A stretch of 52,849 bases of DNA from an uncultured Granulosicoccaceae bacterium (GCA_938006335.1 CALLMF010000014.1:1-52849); one strand, 5' to 3'; shown: positions 28,802 through 40,144, counted from the first letter of the stretch. Numbers and translations are program-made. Notes: a model not told the origin generated them from the letters alone.

Positions 28802-30595
28802 CTAGTTGGTTTGCTCGCGAGCGGCGCCCGTCTGCACACCCCACTGCCTCGCGTACTGGCCGCCCAGCGCCACCAGCTCGTCGTGAGTGCCTTGTTCGAC
28901 CACGCGGCCCTCATCCAGCACGACGATGCTATCGGCGTTGACCACGGTCGATAAGCGATGAGCGACGACGACAACCGTGCGGGTCGCAGAGATCCTTGCC
29001 AACGATCGCTGAATGGCCGCTTCGGTTTCGTTATCGACTGCACTGGTTGCTTCGTCAAGAATCAGCACCGGCGGCGACTTCAGGATGGCGCGCGCCAGCG
29101 AGAGTCGCTGGCGCTGTCCTCCGGAGAGCTTTACCCCACGCTCACCCACCAGCGTGTCGTAGCCCGCGGGCAGTGCATCGATGAAGCCATGAGCCTCTGC
29201 GGCCATTGCCGCATCCCGCACTCGCTCAATGGACGCGTCAGGATCTGCGTAGGCGATGTTGTCGCGCACGCTACCCTCGAACAAGAACACATCCTGGCTG
29301 ACGAGGCCTATGGCGTCGCGCAAACTGTCGAGTGAAACGGACTCTATCGGGTGCCCATCAATCAGGATCTGCCCCTGCCCTGCCGGATAAAACCGCAGCA
29401 ACAACTTGATGAGCGTGGACTTGCCGGAGCCGGTCTGTCCGACCAGCGCTACCGTATGTCCGCGCGGCACATCAATACTGACCTTGTCCAGACCCGCCTC
29501 GGTGCCGGTATAGCGGAAACTCACGTCGCGAAACGAGAGCGAGGCGGCTTCTGCACCTTGAAGTGTGACGCCACCGGTGTCAGCAACGCGGACGTCGGTT
29601 TCGATGAGACCAAGGATGCGCCGAGTGCTGGCCATCGCGCGCTCATAGAGATCGACCGTTTGCGCAAGTCGCGTCAATGGCCACAGCAGACGCTGCGTAA
29701 GGAACACCAGCATCCCGTACAGGCCAACGTTCAAGGTACCCTCGAGCGCACGCAGCCCTCCAAGGATGAACGTAGCGACAAACCCGATGAGAATCGCCAT
29801 GCGAATCATTGGCACGAAGGCCGAGCTGAGGCGTATCGCATCCCGGTTCGCCTGAACATAGGCGGCGCTGGCTGCCGCGAGCCGCTGCGCTTCGCGTGGC
29901 TCAGCCGTAAACGCCTTGATGGTGGCAATTCCACCGATGTTGGCCGCCAGGCGGTTGGCAAGCCCCGCGACTTCCTCGCGCACTCGAGCGTAGAGCGGCG
30001 ACTGGCGCTTCATGAAGAAGAAGGCGCCCCACACGATGACCGGGATCGGCATGATCGCGACCAGAGCAATGCTCGGGCTGACGATGAAGAACACCGCGCT
30101 GACGAAAAAAACGGTCATGAAGACTTGCAGGATATCGTTCGCGCCGGTATCCAGAAATCGCTCGAGCTGATTCACATCGTCGTTGAGTACGGCCGTCAGT
30201 GAACCCGAAGAACGAGACTCGAAGTAGCCCATGTCCTGACGCTGGACTTGCTCGTAGGCATCCTGACGCATGTCGGCCTGCAGGTCCTGCGCGAGGTTTC
30301 GCCACAACAACAGGTACAGATACTGAAACAACGACTCGAAGCCCCACACCACAAGTGTCACCGCAGCCAGTACCAGAATCTGCGACTGCGGCGTCACCAC
30401 GCCGAGCACCGACAGGAAACTATCCTCACGATTGACCACGACGTCGATGGCGATGCCGATGAGCACTTCGGGTAGCACATCGAAAAACGTGTTGAGCATC
30501 GAGCAGACACTCGCCAGGACAATGCGGCGCCGATACCCGCGCGCGTATTGCAACAGCCGAATCAGCGCGCCGAAGCTACTGTGTTCCGTCGCCAT
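28802..30595 (-). CDS. ABC exporter (fused membrane and ATPase domains)
   Basis: 597 residues from ATG 30595 (TTG at 30604 is an alternative). Residues about 1-330 hold six membrane helices of the type I exporter fold. About 345-590 is the nucleotide-binding domain: Walker A GQTGSGKST, Q-loop, signature LSGGQRQRLSLARAI, Walker B VLILDEATSAVD, switch histidine VVVAHRLSTV. It is similar in layout to MsbA and to multidrug exporters; the substrate cannot be told from the sequence. It probably forms a homodimer, as no partner gene is adjacent. Confidence 0.9.
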   Translation of the reverse strand: MATEHSSFGALIRLLQYARGYRRRIVLASVCSMLNTFFDVLPEVLIGIAIDVVVNREDSFLSVLGVVTPQSQILVLAAVTLVVWGFESLFQYLYLLLWRNLAQDLQADMRQDAYEQVQRQDMGYFESRSSGSLTAVLNDDVNQLERFLDTGANDILQVFMTVFFVSAVFFIVSPSIALVAIMPIPVIVWGAFFFMKRQSPLYARVREEVAGLANRLAANIGGIATIKAFTAEPREAQRLAAASAAYVQANRDAIRLSSAFVPMIRMAILIGFVATFILGGLRALEGTLNVGLYGMLVFLTQRLLWPLTRLAQTVDLYERAMASTRRILGLIETDVRVADTGGVTLQGAEAASLSFRDVSFRYTGTEAGLDKVSIDVPRGHTVALVGQTGSGKSTLIKLLLRFYPAGQGQILIDGHPIESVSLDSLRDAIGLVSQDVFLFEGSVRDNIAYADPDASIERVRDAAMAAEAHGFIDALPAGYDTLVGERGVKLSGGQRQRLSLARAILKSPPVLILDEATSAVDNETEAAIQRSLARISATRTVVVVAHRLSTVVNADSIVVLDEGRVVEQGTHDELVALGGQYARQWGVQTGAAREQTN

Positions 30596-30642
30596 GTCCG
30601 CCAACCGCTAGTGGTGTGTCCGCATGACCACGCACCAGAAAC

Positions 30643-30680
30643 GAAAAAGGCCTGGCGTCCGGAAACCGGGCCAGGCCTTC
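30643..30680 (-). terminator. intrinsic terminator of the ribosomal gene string
   Basis: On the minus strand AAGGCCTGGC (30679-30670), inner CCGG/CCGG pairing, then GCCAGGCCTT (30656-30647) and TTTTTCGTTT. This long GC stem plus U-run lies 38 bp after the rplQ stop and ends the alpha operon. Confidence 0.95.
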
Positions 30681-30717
30681 TCGATACATCTGTTTGCGTC
30701 CCTCACGGGATGCCGAC

Positions 30718-31089
30718 TCAGTCGTCAGACGGACCTGCGTCCACGAACTCGATGATCGCCATCGGGGCATTGTCGCCGGGGCGCATGCCGCACTTCAGAA
30801 TCCGCGTGTAGCCGCCAGGACGGGTTGCCATGCGCGGGCCGATGTCCGTGAACAGCTTGCCTACCGCAGCCTTGTCACGCAGGCGTGCAAAGGCAATACG
30901 TCGATTGGCAACATCATCGGTCTTGGCGCGAGTCACGAGGGGCTCGACAACACGTCGCAGCTCCTTGGCTTTCGGCAAGGTGGTGCGGATGGATTCGTGC
31001 TCCACGAGTGATGTGGCCATGTTGCGAAACATGGCGTCGCGGTGACTGGAATTACGGTTGAGCTTGCGCCCGCTCTTGCGGTGTCTCAT
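30718..31089 (-). CDS. rplQ: 50S ribosomal protein L17
   Basis: 123 residues, standard N-terminus [17 protein letters not shown] and the [19 protein letters not shown] core (about residues 80-98). L17 sits at the peptide exit-tunnel side of the large subunit. Last gene of the alpha operon, 36 bp after rpoA and followed by a strong terminator. Confidence 0.98.
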   Translation of the reverse strand: MRHRKSGRKLNRNSSHRDAMFRNMATSLVEHESIRTTLPKAKELRRVVEPLVTRAKTDDVANRRIAFARLRDKAAVGKLFTDIGPRMATRPGGYTRILKCGMRPGDNAPMAIIEFVDAGPSDD

Positions 31090-31125
31090 TGTCTTGTCTC
31101 TGAAAAATGTAGCAAGTGAGGGGCT

Positions 31126-32127
31126 TTACTTGCCCAGCTCGCGCGACTTCTGCAGCTCTGGCGGCGGCCAGTTCTCCAGACGCATACCCAGTGACAGAGC
31201 CTGCTGCGCAAGCACGTCCTTGATTTCGGTCAGCGACTTCTTGCCAAGATTGGGTGTCTTGAGCAGCTCCACCTCGGTACGCTGGATCAGGTCGCCGATG
31301 TAGTAGATGTTTTCTGCCTTGAGGCAGTTGGCAGAACGAACGGTCAGTTCAAGATCGTCCACCGGACGCAACAGGATCGGATCGATGTCAGATGCCTGTT
31401 CCTCTTCCTGCTGGCTTGTTTCGGCCTTCAGGTCGACAAACACGGAAAGCTGCTCCTGCAGGATGGTGGCCGCTTTGCGGATCGCCTCTTCCGGGTCGAT
31501 GGTGCCGTTGGTCTCAAGGTCAACAATCAACTTGTCGAGGTTGGTGCGCTGTTCCACACGAGCGGAATCCACGACGTAGGCCACGCGATGCACCGGACTG
31601 AACGAGGAATCGATCTGCAAGGTACCTATCGGACGGCTCTCGCCCTCCTCCAAGGTGCGCGCAGAGGCCGGCTCGTAGCCACGGCCGACACGGGCGCGCA
31701 AGGTCATGTTGAGGTTCACGTCGCCGGTGAGCGTGCAAATCACATGCTCGGGGTTGATCAGCTCGATGTCATGGTCAAGCATGATGTCGGCAGCCGTGAC
31801 CACCGCGGGACCTTGCTTGACCAGCTTCAGCGTGGCTTCTTCCTTGGCGTGCATGATAATTGACACGCCCTTCAGATTCAGGAGTATGTCGAGAACATCT
31901 TCCTGCACCCCTTCCATGGTGGAGTACTCATGGAGAACACCCTCGATCTCTGCCTCGAAAAAAGCAGCGCCGGGCATGGAAGAGAGCAGAATGCGACGCA
32001 GGGCATTACCCAGCGTGTGCCCAAAACCGCGCTCCAGCGGCTCGAGCGTTACCTTGGCGTGGTTCGCACTGGCCGCGGTAACGTCGACAATTCGGGGCTT
32101 GAGAAATTCAGTTTGCATGGCGTTCAA
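31126..32127 (-). CDS. rpoA: RNA polymerase alpha subunit
   Basis: 333 residues, full length. The N-terminal domain (about 1-230, beginning LKPRIVDV, with [17 protein letters not shown]) dimerises and nucleates RNA polymerase. An acidic Glu/Gln linker leads to the C-terminal domain (about 250-325, [18 protein letters not shown] and [12 protein letters not shown]) that binds UP elements and activators. Standard position between rpsD and rplQ. Confidence 0.99.
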   Translation of the reverse strand: MNAMQTEFLKPRIVDVTAASANHAKVTLEPLERGFGHTLGNALRRILLSSMPGAAFFEAEIEGVLHEYSTMEGVQEDVLDILLNLKGVSIIMHAKEEATLKLVKQGPAVVTAADIMLDHDIELINPEHVICTLTGDVNLNMTLRARVGRGYEPASARTLEEGESRPIGTLQIDSSFSPVHRVAYVVDSARVEQRTNLDKLIVDLETNGTIDPEEAIRKAATILQEQLSVFVDLKAETSQQEEEQASDIDPILLRPVDDLELTVRSANCLKAENIYYIGDLIQRTEVELLKTPNLGKKSLTEIKDVLAQQALSLGMRLENWPPPELQKSRELGK

Positions 32128-32141
32128 ACGTTGGGGTCCCC

Positions 32142-32768
32142 TTACTTCGAGTACAGCTCGACCACGAGCGACTCGTTGATTTCGGCCGGAAGCTCTGAGC
32201 GATCCGGAACGGCCTTGAACAAACCTTCGAACTTCTTCTGATCCACTTCGATCCAGCCTGGCAAGCCACGCTGCTGCGCAAGTTGCAGCGAGTCAGCAAT
32301 ACGCGCCTGCTTGCGAGCTTTTTCGCGAACCGTGACAGTCTGGTTCGGCTGCACCTGATAGGACGCGATATTCACGACCTGGCCGTCAACCAGAATCGCC
32401 TTGTGCGACACCAGCTGTCGCGCTTCGGCCCGCGTTGAGCCGAAGCCCATTCGGTAAACCACGTTGTCGAGCCGCTGCTCGAGCATGGACAACAGGTTTT
32501 CGCCCGTCGATCCCTTCTTGGATGCTGCCGCCTTGTAGTAATTGCGGAACTGCTTCTCGAGTACGCCGTACATGCGGCGCACCTTCTGCTTCTCGCGAAG
32601 CTGGATGGAGTAATCAGACGGGCGGCCGCGCTTGGCGCCTGTGCCTTGCTGCCCGGGAGGTGTTTCCAGGTTGCACTTGGACTCAAGCGGACGAATGCCG
32701 GACTTCAGGTACAGGTCCGTACCTTCGCGGCGGCTGAGCTTGCACTTCGGGCCGATGTATCGAGCCAT
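32142..32768 (-). CDS. rpsD: 30S ribosomal protein S4
   Basis: 208 residues. [19 protein letters not shown] start, S4 core, and an S4 RNA-binding domain ([20 protein letters not shown] in part, [10 protein letters not shown]). S4 nucleates 30S assembly and in E. coli represses the alpha operon. An additional cysteine at residue 9 together with Cys32 is a remnant of the zinc-type N-terminus; the full four-cysteine set is absent. Confidence 0.98.
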   Translation of the reverse strand: MARYIGPKCKLSRREGTDLYLKSGIRPLESKCNLETPPGQQGTGAKRGRPSDYSIQLREKQKVRRMYGVLEKQFRNYYKAAASKKGSTGENLLSMLEQRLDNVVYRMGFGSTRAEARQLVSHKAILVDGQVVNIASYQVQPNQTVTVREKARKQARIADSLQLAQQRGLPGWIEVDQKKFEGLFKAVPDRSELPAEINESLVVELYSK

Positions 32769-32825
32769 TTTCTCTTACTCTCTGAATCTGTTAAGCGTGC
32801 GTCGGGGGCGTCAGTAGACGACCGC

Positions 32826-33206
32826 CTATACGCGGCGCTTTTTCGGCGGTCGACAGCCGTTGTGCGGAATCGGTGTCACGTCAATGATGCTCGCGATCTT
32901 GAAGCCGACATTGTTGAGCGAACGCACGGCGGAGTCACGGCCTGGACCAGGGCCCTTGACGTGCACGTCGATGTTCTTGAGGCCATACTCCTTTGCGGCC
33001 TCGCCTGCGCGCTCTGCGGCAACCTGTGCAGCAAAGGGTGTGCTCTTGCGCGAACCACGAAAGCCGGAACCACCGGCCGTCGCCCACGACAGCGCATTGC
33101 CTTGGCGATCCGTGATCATCACGATCGTGTTGTTGAAGGAAGCGTGAATGTGCGCGATACCGTCGGTGACGGTACGGCGGACCTTCTTTTTGGTGCTGGC
33201 AGCCAT
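32826..33206 (-). CDS. rpsK: 30S ribosomal protein S11
   Basis: 126 residues. A short Lys-rich N-terminus (KKKVRRTV), then the conserved [28 protein letters not shown] and the C-terminal [13 protein letters not shown]11 lines the mRNA exit region of the small-subunit platform. Normal order rpsM-rpsK-rpsD. Confidence 0.98.
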   Translation of the reverse strand: MAASTKKKVRRTVTDGIAHIHASFNNTIVMITDRQGNALSWATAGGSGFRGSRKSTPFAAQVAAERAGEAAKEYGLKNIDVHVKGPGPGRDSAVRSLNNVGFKIASIIDVTPIPHNGCRPPKKRRV

Positions 33207-33248
33207 GCAGGTGTCGTCTTGTTGTCTTTGGTGCGCCCGAGCGCGTGT

Positions 33249-33605
33249 CTATCGCTTGAGCGGACGACGCGGACCCTTCCGGGTGCGCGCGTTGGTCTTG
33301 GTACGCTGCCCGCGCAACGGCAGGCCGCGGCGGTGACGGATACCCCGGTAACAGCCGAGATCCATCAGGCGCTTGATGTTCATGGAGATGTCACGACGCA
33401 GATCACCTTCCACGGTGAACTTGCCAACCTCGGTTCTGAGGTTTTCCACCTCGGATTCTGACAGATTCCGCACCTTGGTGTCGGGTGCAACGCCTGCCGA
33501 ATCACAAATCAGGTACGCGCGAGTGCGTCCGATTCCGTAAATCGAGGTCAGTGCGATCCAGGTGTGCTTCTGGACCGGGATATTGATGCCGGCAATACGG
33601 GCCAT
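33249..33605 (-). CDS. rpsM: 30S ribosomal protein S13
   Basis: 118 residues, [19 protein letters not shown] start, helix-two-turn-helix region (IYGIGRTRA), and the basic C-terminal tail [17 protein letters not shown] that reaches the P-site tRNA. First long gene of the alpha operon. In E. coli the S4 repressor site lies just before it; the 47-bp gap here was not folded. Confidence 0.98.
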   Translation of the reverse strand: MARIAGINIPVQKHTWIALTSIYGIGRTRAYLICDSAGVAPDTKVRNLSESEVENLRTEVGKFTVEGDLRRDISMNIKRLMDLGCYRGIRHRRGLPLRGQRTKTNARTRKGPRRPLKR

Positions 33606-33652
33606 GCGAATGCTCTAACGGTATTTGTTCAGTGATCGAAGAACGGCAGGGG

Positions 33653-33766
33653 TCAGCCCTGACGCTGCTTGTGTCGTGTGTCGGTGCAGATGACGCGGAC
33701 CACACCCTTGCGCTTCACAACCTTGCAGTTGCGGCAGATCTTCTTGACGGATGCTCTGACTTTCAT
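33653..33766 (-). CDS. rpmJ: 50S ribosomal protein L36
   Basis: 37 residues: [14 protein letters not shown] at the start, [11 protein letters not shown] at the end. Three cysteines and a histidine (Cys11, Cys14, Cys27, His32) form the zinc-binding C+ version. Located between secY and rpsM as usual; easily missed because of its length. Confidence 0.97.
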   Translation of the reverse strand: MKVRASVKKICRNCKVVKRKGVVRVICTDTRHKQRQG

Positions 33767-33818
33767 AACGTGTCCCCGGGCACTGTTGCCCTGGTTAAGA
33801 TAGATATCCAGCGGCCGC

Positions 33819-35216
33819 TCAGCGAGCGCCCTTGGGTGTGAGCTTGCCAGAACCGCGGCCGCCCCTCTTGCTGCCTGCCTTGTCGCCCTTGCCGCCCTGC
33901 TTCTTCATCAAGCCCTCGTACTGATGGCTCATCATGTGTGCCTGTGCCTGGCCAACGAAGTCCATTACCACGACCACGATGATCAGCAGCGATGTGCCTC
34001 CGAAGTAGAAGGGAACGTTCCAGAACAGAATCAGGAATTCTGGCATCAGGCAAACGAATGTGATGTAGAGCGCCCCGTACAGGGTCAGACGCGTCAATAC
34101 ACCATCGACGTAGCGAGCAGTCTGCTCACCGGGACGGATCCCCGGGATGAAAGCACCCGACCGCTTCAGATTATCCGCCGTTTCCTTGGCGTTGAACACC
34201 AGCGCCGTATAGAAAAAGCAGAAAAAGATGATGGCGGAGGCGTACAGCAGGATGTACAGCGGTTGGCCCGGCTGCAGGGTCGAAACAATGGTGTTCAGCC
34301 AGGAGTTGCTGTTACTCGTCGCGATGTCGCCAAGCGTCGCCGGGAAGAGGATGATGCTTGATGCGAAGATCGGAGGAATGACACCTGCCATGTTGAGCTT
34401 CAGTGGCAGGTGACTTGACTGGGCAGCGTAGGTCTTGCGGCCTTGCTGGCGTTTCGCGTAGTTCACCGTGATACGGCGCTGGCCACGCTCCACAAACACC
34501 ACGAATGCTGTCACTGCAACCACCATCGTGAACAACAGGATGACCGTGAACGCGCCGAGCTCACCGGTGCGCGCGAGCTCCAGAGTGCCGCCTATCGCAC
34601 GCGGCAGGCCCGCGACGATGCCCGCGAAAATCAGTATCGAGATACCGTTGCCGATACCGCGCTCTGTGATCTGCTCACCGAGCCACATCAGGAACATCGT
34701 ACCGGTGATCAGTGTGATCGCTGCGGTGAGTACGAAGCCGGGTCCGGTCAGGAATACGACGCTCTGACCACCCGTGCCCTGGCCCTGCAACGCGATCGCG
34801 ATGCCAACAGACTGGATGGTGGCGAGCAGCAGCGTGCCATAGCGAGTGTACTTCGTGATGACCCGACGGCCTGACTCACCTTCCTTGCGCAGTTGCTCGA
34901 GGGACGGAATCACGTGCGTCATCAACTGCATGATGATCGACGCGGAGATGTACGGCATGACCCCGAGTGCAAACAGCGACATGCGCGACAGAGCACCGCC
35001 TCCGAACATGTTGAGCATGCCGAGGATGCCGTCGCTCTGCAGCTCGAAGAGCTCAGCCATGACCCGCGGGTCAACCCCGGGGATGGTGATGTGCGAGCCG
35101 ATCCGGAAGATGATCAGCGCGAGCAACACGAACAGCAGGCGCGAGCGCAGCTCGGCTGACCCGCCGATGCCACTGCCCAGCGCTGCTACGCCCTGATTGT
35201 TGTTGCCTGCTGCCAT
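33819..35216 (-). CDS. secY: protein translocase subunit SecY
   Basis: 465 residues, ten membrane helices, forming the SecYEG channel of the inner membrane. The plug and cytoplasmic-loop motifs are present ([22 protein letters not shown] [15 protein letters not shown]). The C-terminal tail is unusually long and basic ([19 protein letters not shown]), about 20 residues more than E. coli SecY. It could contact the ribosome, where the cytoplasmic face of SecY docks. Last gene of the spc string before rpmJ. Confidence 0.98.
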   Translation of the reverse strand: MAAGNNNQGVAALGSGIGGSAELRSRLLFVLLALIIFRIGSHITIPGVDPRVMAELFELQSDGILGMLNMFGGGALSRMSLFALGVMPYISASIIMQLMTHVIPSLEQLRKEGESGRRVITKYTRYGTLLLATIQSVGIAIALQGQGTGGQSVVFLTGPGFVLTAAITLITGTMFLMWLGEQITERGIGNGISILIFAGIVAGLPRAIGGTLELARTGELGAFTVILLFTMVVAVTAFVVFVERGQRRITVNYAKRQQGRKTYAAQSSHLPLKLNMAGVIPPIFASSIILFPATLGDIATSNSNSWLNTIVSTLQPGQPLYILLYASAIIFFCFFYTALVFNAKETADNLKRSGAFIPGIRPGEQTARYVDGVLTRLTLYGALYITFVCLMPEFLILFWNVPFYFGGTSLLIIVVVVMDFVGQAQAHMMSHQYEGLMKKQGGKGDKAGSKRGGRGSGKLTPKGAR

Positions 35217-35254
35217 AAAGCTACTTCCGGAAACGGTTCGCTAGCGAGGATGCG

Positions 35255-35728
35255 TCAGGCGGACGGAGCGCTGTCGGCATCGGCGACTGCCGGGGCCACG
35301 TCACTGATACTGCCACCTGCCTTCTCGATTGCCTCACGGGCGCCCTTGGTCACGCGGCAGCCGAGTACCTTTACCGGGCCGGCGACTTCGCCAGACAGGA
35401 TGATCTTGACCGTCTTGGTACCGAGCGGGACCACACCGGCCGCGATCAGGGACGCTGGGGTGACGTCACCGTCGACTGCCGCGAGTTCGTGCAAACGCAC
35501 TTCCGCGTAGTGACGCGCCATGCGAGAGGTAAAGCCGAACTTCGGAAGACGACGCTGGATGGGCATCTGACCGCCCTCGAAGCCGACTTTGTGCCAGCCA
35601 CCGGAGCGAGACTTCTGCCCCTTGTGACCGCGTCCCGCCGTCTTGCCGCTGCCGGATCCGATACCTCGACCGACGCGGTTGGCCGCGCGGCGCTGCCCAG
35701 GAGCAGGTTTGAGTGTGTTGAGTGCCAT
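35255..35728 (-). CDS. rplO: 50S ribosomal protein L15
   Basis: 157 residues, about a dozen longer than E. coli L15 because of an alanine/aspartate-rich C-terminal end ([12 protein letters not shown]). The N-terminus has the usual [20 protein letters not shown] extension that penetrates 23S rRNA. Standard place between rpmD and secY. Confidence 0.97.
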   Translation of the reverse strand: MALNTLKPAPGQRRAANRVGRGIGSGSGKTAGRGHKGQKSRSGGWHKVGFEGGQMPIQRRLPKFGFTSRMARHYAEVRLHELAAVDGDVTPASLIAAGVVPLGTKTVKIILSGEVAGPVKVLGCRVTKGAREAIEKAGGSISDVAPAVADADSAPSA

Positions 35729-35742
35729 TGTCGAGATCTGAC

Positions 35743-35964
35743 TCAGTTCGCCGCAGCGTCTTCGACGCGCAGCAGGTAGTGAGCGGTATTGATCATGCCG
35801 CGGTTCTCGGGTGTGTCCTTTACTTCCACGGTCTGGTGGATGCGACGGATTCCAAGTCCTCGAACAGATGCCTGATGATTTTTCAGGCGCCCTGCCAGAC
35901 TCTTTACGAGCGTCACCTTGAGTGTCCCGCCCTTGGCCTCACTGCTGGGGAAGTGGATCGTCAT
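35743..35964 (-). CDS. rpmD: 50S ribosomal protein L30
   Basis: 73 residues with an extra dozen at the N-terminus and a few at the C-terminus relative to E. coli. Core: [20 protein letters not shown], and [17 protein letters not shown]. Overlaps the rpsE stop by 4 bp (ATGA). Confidence 0.96.
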   Translation of the reverse strand: MTIHFPSSEAKGGTLKVTLVKSLAGRLKNHQASVRGLGIRRIHQTVEVKDTPENRGMINTAHYLLRVEDAAAN

Positions 35965-36500
35965 GCCGATGCCTCGCTGGCCACCTTGGACGTCTGCGGA
36001 CGAATCTCGGCGACCGTCTTGCCACGCTTGGCAGCGATGGCTTCCGGGCTGTGCATGCCGGAAAGACCGTTGATGGTCGCGCGCACCACGTTGATCGGGT
36101 TGTTGGTACCGATGATCTTGGCGAGGACATTGCGCACGCCAACCGCCTCGAAAACCGCGCGCATCGCGCCACCGGCGATGATGCCGGTACCTTCTGAAGC
36201 CGGCTGCATGTAGACGCGAGCGGCGCCATGACGGCCGGTCAAAGCGTACTGCAAGGTGCCGTCGTCAAGGTTGACGGTCCGCATGTCGCGACGCGCCTTC
36301 TCCATCGCCTTCTGGATTGCCAGCGGCACCTCACGCGCCTTGCCGTAACCCAAGCCGACGCGGCCGTTGCCGTCGCCGACGACGGTCAATGCGGTGAAGC
36401 CGAACTGTCGTCCACCCTTCACCACTTTCGCTACGCGGTTGATGGTGACCAGCTTCTCGATGTAGCCGTCGCTGCTCTGGTTGTAGTCGTTCTGTGCCAT
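35961..36500 (-). CDS. rpsE: 30S ribosomal protein S5
   Basis: 179 residues. The double-stranded RNA-binding-like N-terminal domain ([38 protein letters not shown]) includes the loop where spectinomycin-resistance changes occur. The C-terminal fold follows. Overlaps rpmD by 4 bp; a 97-bp gap separates it from rplR. Confidence 0.98.
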   Translation of the reverse strand: MAQNDYNQSSDGYIEKLVTINRVAKVVKGGRQFGFTALTVVGDGNGRVGLGYGKAREVPLAIQKAMEKARRDMRTVNLDDGTLQYALTGRHGAARVYMQPASEGTGIIAGGAMRAVFEAVGVRNVLAKIIGTNNPINVVRATINGLSGMHSPEAIAAKRGKTVAEIRPQTSKVASEASA

Positions 36501-36597
36501 GTGCCTTCCAATGAATCCGAAACCCCGACAGCGCTGATGAACCGTCGGTGCGTGTCGCGATCAGCTCCCCGAATCGGGAGGCCGTCGCAACGTGTGT

Positions 36598-36951
36598 TCA
36601 GAATTGCAGACCGCCCTCGCGAGCTGCATCCGCGAGCGCCTTGATGCGCCCGTGATACTTGAAGCCGGAGCGATCAAAAGCGACCGCACTCACGCCCGCA
36701 GCTGTTGCCTTGGCCGCTACGGCCTTGCCAACGGCAACAGCCGCGTCGACGTTGCCACCGTTCTTTACATCGCTGCGGATATCCTTCTGAACGGTCGAGG
36801 CCGCCGCGATGACGCGCGCGCCATCGGCATCGATGACCTGCGCGTAAATATGACGCGGGGTGCGGTGCACGGTCAAGCGAGCCACACCTTGCGCACGAAT
36901 CTTGGCGCGTGATCGCTTGGAGCGTCGGAGTCGTGTTGTCTTCTTGTCCAT
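36598..36951 (-). CDS. rplR: 50S ribosomal protein L18
   Basis: 117 residues. Binds 5S rRNA. Arg/Lys-rich N-terminus ([15 protein letters not shown]), the [12 protein letters not shown] strand, and the conserved [21 protein letters not shown]-terminal part. Its ATG shares one base with the rplF stop (TAATG). Confidence 0.97.
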   Translation of the reverse strand: MDKKTTRLRRSKRSRAKIRAQGVARLTVHRTPRHIYAQVIDADGARVIAAASTVQKDIRSDVKNGGNVDAAVAVGKAVAAKATAAGVSAVAFDRSGFKYHGRIKALADAAREGGLQF

Positions 36952-37484
36952 TACTTCTTTTTCGCTTCTTTCATAGCGACATACTCGTCGACATAACGCA
37001 CGCCCTTGCCCTTGTAAGGTTCCGGCGGCCGATAGGCGCGGATATCCGCCGCAACCTGACCCACAACCTGCTTGTCGATACCACTGATGACGATTTCCGT
37101 CTGGCTCGGCGTCTCGACCTTGATTCCATCCGGCACCTTGTGGACCACCGGGTGCGAAAAGCCAAGCGTGAGATTTACTGAACTGCCTTGTGCCTGGGCC
37201 CGGTAGCCAACGCCCCGTAGCTCAAGTTTCTTTTCAAATCCGGTGGTCACGCCGGTGACGAGATTGGCGAGCAATGCGCGCATCGTTCCTGCCATGGCGA
37301 TCGAGCCCTGCGCAGGCTTTTTCGCGCTGACACCGAGGACGGCGTCCTCGCGGTTGATAGCGACATCGTCGTGAACAATCACCGAGCGTTGGCCCTTCGG
37401 CCCCTTGGCACTGACAGTCTGACCACTGATGGTGATCTCCACGCCTTTCGGCACTTCGATCGGTTCTTTTGCGACGCGTGACAT
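36951..37484 (-). CDS. rplF: 50S ribosomal protein L6
   Basis: 177 residues, two L6 repeats. [17 protein letters not shown] start and the signature [20 protein letters not shown] (starts near residue 150). Located next to the GTPase centre and sarcin-ricin loop. Translationally coupled to rplR. Confidence 0.98.
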   Translation of the reverse strand: MSRVAKEPIEVPKGVEITISGQTVSAKGPKGQRSVIVHDDVAINREDAVLGVSAKKPAQGSIAMAGTMRALLANLVTGVTTGFEKKLELRGVGYRAQAQGSSVNLTLGFSHPVVHKVPDGIKVETPSQTEIVISGIDKQVVGQVAADIRAYRPPEPYKGKGVRYVDEYVAMKEAKKK

Positions 37485-37551
37485 GCTTGTATCCGGTCTC
37501 GAGCCAGGCGCAGGAGCTGCACCCGATTGAAAGGTGTTGCGACGGCCAGCC

Positions 37552-37947
37552 TTAGCTGACCGTACAGATGACTTCGCCGCCGTAGCCCTGAGCCTTGGCG
37601 TGGGTACCGGTCATCACGCCATGCGACGTGGAGACCACACAGATGCCGAGACCACCCAGAACTTCAGGCATCTCGTCACGCCCGACGTACCGGCGCAGGC
37701 CAGGACGACTGATGCGCTTGAGTGTATCGATGACAGGCTTGCCGTCGAAGTACTTGAGCGTGATGGTCAACGTCGGCTTGCCATCCAGGTCACCAGTACT
37801 GTGGCTTTGGACGTAGCCTTCGCTGACCAGAACGTCGGCGATGCTGGACTTCAGCTTCGCGGCCGGCATGGTGACTGAGGGTTTCTTCGCCTGCTGCCCG
37901 TTACGAATACGGGTCAGCATGTCGGCGATCGGGTCGGACATACTCAT
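37552..37947 (-). CDS. rpsH: 30S ribosomal protein S8
   Basis: 131 residues, [16 protein letters not shown] near the start and [20 protein letters not shown] at the end. Primary 16S rRNA binder. In E. coli it represses the spc operon through a site at rplE. The first two codons MS precede another Met, so the start could be three codons later. Confidence 0.97.
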   Translation of the reverse strand: MSMSDPIADMLTRIRNGQQAKKPSVTMPAAKLKSSIADVLVSEGYVQSHSTGDLDGKPTLTITLKYFDGKPVIDTLKRISRPGLRRYVGRDEMPEVLGGLGICVVSTSHGVMTGTHAKAQGYGGEVICTVS

Positions 37948-37974
37948 GCGTCTGTTCTCCTTCGCGCCTGTCTG

Positions 37975-38280
37975 TTACCAGCTCGCCTTGACGAGGCCTG
38001 GCACGTCGCCACGCATCGCCGCTTCGCGCAGCTTGATCCGTGAAAGACCAAATTTACGATAGTACCCATGCGGCCGGCCGGTGATTCGGCAGCGGTTGCG
38101 CTGGCGTGCAGCCGATGAATCACGAGGCATCTTCTGCAGCGCAGTCGAGGCTTCCATCTTCTCTTCAAAGGTGGAATTCTCGGATGCAATCGTCTTCTTC
38201 AACTGCTCACGCTTGCTGGCGTGGAGCCGGACAAGCTTGGCGCGTTTTTTCTCGCGCGCAATCATCGATTTCTTGGCCAT
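37975..38280 (-). CDS. rpsN: 30S ribosomal protein S14
   Basis: 101 residues, the long zinc-free C- form: only one cysteine, in [18 protein letters not shown]. Lies at the head of the small subunit. Thirty bases separate it from rpsH and ten from rplE. Confidence 0.97.
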   Translation of the reverse strand: MAKKSMIAREKKRAKLVRLHASKREQLKKTIASENSTFEEKMEASTALQKMPRDSSAARQRNRCRITGRPHGYYRKFGLSRIKLREAAMRGDVPGLVKASW

Positions 38281-38290
38281 GTTGCTTGCC

Positions 38291-38830
38291 CTACTGCCGG
38301 AACGGAAAGTTGAACTTCTTCAAGAGAGAACGAGCTTCGTCGTCCGTCTTGGCAGAAGTGGTGATGGTGATATCCATGCCTCGCATGGCGTCGACCTTGT
38401 CGTACTCGATCTCGGGGAAGATGATTTGCTCCTTCACACCAAGACTGTAGTTTCCACGTCCGTCGAAGCTCTTTGGGCTGATGCCGCGAAAGTCACGAAT
38501 ACGCGGAATCGAGACGGCAACGAGCCGGTCGAGAAACTCGTACATTCGATCACGACGAAGCGTTACCTTGGCACCGATTGGATATCCGTCGCGTATCTTG
38601 AATCCCGCGATCGACTTGCGCGCGACCGTGACTACCGGCTTCTGGCCACTGATGGCGGTCATGTCTGCCACCGCGTTTTCGAGAACCTTCTTGTCACCCA
38701 CCGCCTCGCCGAGGCCCATGTTGATGGTGATCTTCTCTATCCGTGGGACTTCCATCACGCTCTTGTAGCCGTGTTCCTCCATCATCGCCGGGACGATGGT
38801 GCCCTTGTATGTTTCCTGCAAACGGGTCAT
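38291..38830 (-). CDS. rplE: 50S ribosomal protein L5
   Basis: 179 residues. [17 protein letters not shown] start, [12 protein letters not shown] and [20 protein letters not shown]. Binds 5S rRNA and contacts the P-site tRNA. A single base separates it from rplX. Confidence 0.98.
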   Translation of the reverse strand: MTRLQETYKGTIVPAMMEEHGYKSVMEVPRIEKITINMGLGEAVGDKKVLENAVADMTAISGQKPVVTVARKSIAGFKIRDGYPIGAKVTLRRDRMYEFLDRLVAVSIPRIRDFRGISPKSFDGRGNYSLGVKEQIIFPEIEYDKVDAMRGMDITITTSAKTDDEARSLLKKFNFPFRQ

Positions 38831-38831
38831 G

Positions 38832-39146
38832 TCAAACGTCCACGCTGGAGTTGTCGGCGCGGAAATACCGCTCCCTCTTGCCGCTGTCGTTCACGCGGTA
38901 CCCGATACGACCACCCTTGCTCGTTGAACTGTTGAACAGTGCAACGTTCGAGATGTGGATGGACGCTTCCTTCTCCTGGATACCACCGGGATCGCCCAGC
39001 TGCGGGTTGCCCTTGGTATGCTTCTTGACAAGGTTGATGCCGTCCACGATCACACGATCATCCATCACGGAATCGACCTTGCCGCGACGCCCCTTGTCCT
39101 TGCCGACGAGCACGATCACGTCGTCGCCCTGTCTGATTCTTTGCAT
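38832..39146 (-). CDS. rplX: 50S ribosomal protein L24
   Basis: 104 residues. KOW motif [18 protein letters not shown] near the N-terminus, then [20 protein letters not shown]. One of the two assembly initiators of the large subunit. Confidence 0.97.
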   Translation of the reverse strand: MQRIRQGDDVIVLVGKDKGRRGKVDSVMDDRVIVDGINLVKKHTKGNPQLGDPGGIQEKEASIHISNVALFNSSTSKGGRIGYRVNDSGKRERYFRADNSSVDV

Positions 39147-39191
39147 GTCTTATGTACCTGAAATATCGTGTGACTGAATCGCTCGGATGCC

Positions 39192-39560
39192 CTACAGCAC
39201 TTCCGGAGCGAGAGACACGATCTTCATGAATTTTTCCGAACGCAACTCACGCGTTACCGGCCCGAAGATACGCGTACCTACCGGCTCGAGTTTTGCATTC
39301 AGGATTACTGCTGCATTCGCATCAAAACGAATGGCCGAACCATCGCCGCGACGGATTGCCTTTGCGGTGCGAACCACGACAGCGTTGTAGACCTCGCCTT
39401 TCTTGACTTTGCCGCGCGGTATAGCGTCCTTGACGCTGACCTTGATTACGTCACCGACGCGGGCGTAACGACGGTGCGAGCCGCCCAGCACCTTGATGCA
39501 CTGGACGCGTCTGGCTCCGCTGTTGTCCGCCACGTTCAGGACGGTCTGCATCTGGATCAT
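39192..39560 (-). CDS. rplN: 50S ribosomal protein L14
   Basis: 122 residues, [20 protein letters not shown] start and signature [20 protein letters not shown]. Lies at the subunit interface, contacting 16S rRNA. First gene of the spc string; a 76-bp gap separates it from rpsQ, the last gene of the S10 string. Confidence 0.98.
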   Translation of the reverse strand: MIQMQTVLNVADNSGARRVQCIKVLGGSHRRYARVGDVIKVSVKDAIPRGKVKKGEVYNAVVVRTAKAIRRGDGSAIRFDANAAVILNAKLEPVGTRIFGPVTRELRSEKFMKIVSLAPEVL

Positions 39561-39636
39561 CGGGGCGCTACCTGTATCTATTCATGTGCCCCGTCAGAAG
39601 ACCCGACGCGGCGTGATTTAAGTCTTTGCTGCGACC

Positions 39637-39924
39637 TTACTCGGGCGCGGATGTCAGGACCTTGTCGAGGGTCCAGGACTTGGTCTTCGAGAGTGGACGG
39701 CACTCGCGGATCTGCACCGTGTCACCCACGTTCAGCTCGTTGTTTTCGTCATGAACATGGAACTTCTTGCTCCGACGGACGTACTTGCCATACACCGGGT
39801 GCTTGACCCGACGCTCGACAGAGACCGTAGCGGTCTGCTGCATGGCGTTGCTGGTAACCCGGCCCACTGCTGTGCGGCCGTTGTGTTGTGCCGTTGCTGC
39901 GGCGTCGCTTGTCTGGGTACTCAT
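39637..39924 (-). CDS. rpsQ: 30S ribosomal protein S17
   Basis: 95 residues from the ATG just after the rpmC stop; a GTG three codons earlier overlaps rpmC and is less likely. An extra polar N-terminus (residues 1-15) precedes the S17 core, [35 protein letters not shown] and [15 protein letters not shown]. Confidence 0.96.
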   Translation of the reverse strand: MSTQTSDAAATAQHNGRTAVGRVTSNAMQQTATVSVERRVKHPVYGKYVRRSKKFHVHDENNELNVGDTVQIRECRPLSKTKSWTLDKVLTSAPE

Positions 39925-39925
39925 C

Positions 39926-40144
39926 TCAGGCACTCGCCGCCGTCTGTTCGTTCAAAATGGTCTTGATGCGCGCTATCTGACGACGCACACGCTTGAAATC
40001 ATGCGGCTTGACATCCTGACCGGAGCCACGTTGCATACGCAGATTGAACTGCTCCCGGTACAAACCGGACAATTCCTTGTCGAGATCTTCAGCCGACTTC
40101 GCCCGAAGATCCGCAGCCAGTTTGTTGGTGCTTGCGTCACTCAT
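39926..40144 (-). CDS. rpmC: 50S ribosomal protein L29
   Basis: 72 residues, two long helices: [20 protein letters not shown] and [14 protein letters not shown]. Located at the tunnel exit near the SRP/trigger-factor dock. Overlaps the rplP stop by 4 bp (ATGA). Confidence 0.97.
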   Translation of the reverse strand: MSDASTNKLAADLRAKSAEDLDKELSGLYREQFNLRMQRGSGQDVKPHDFKRVRRQIARIKTILNEQTAASA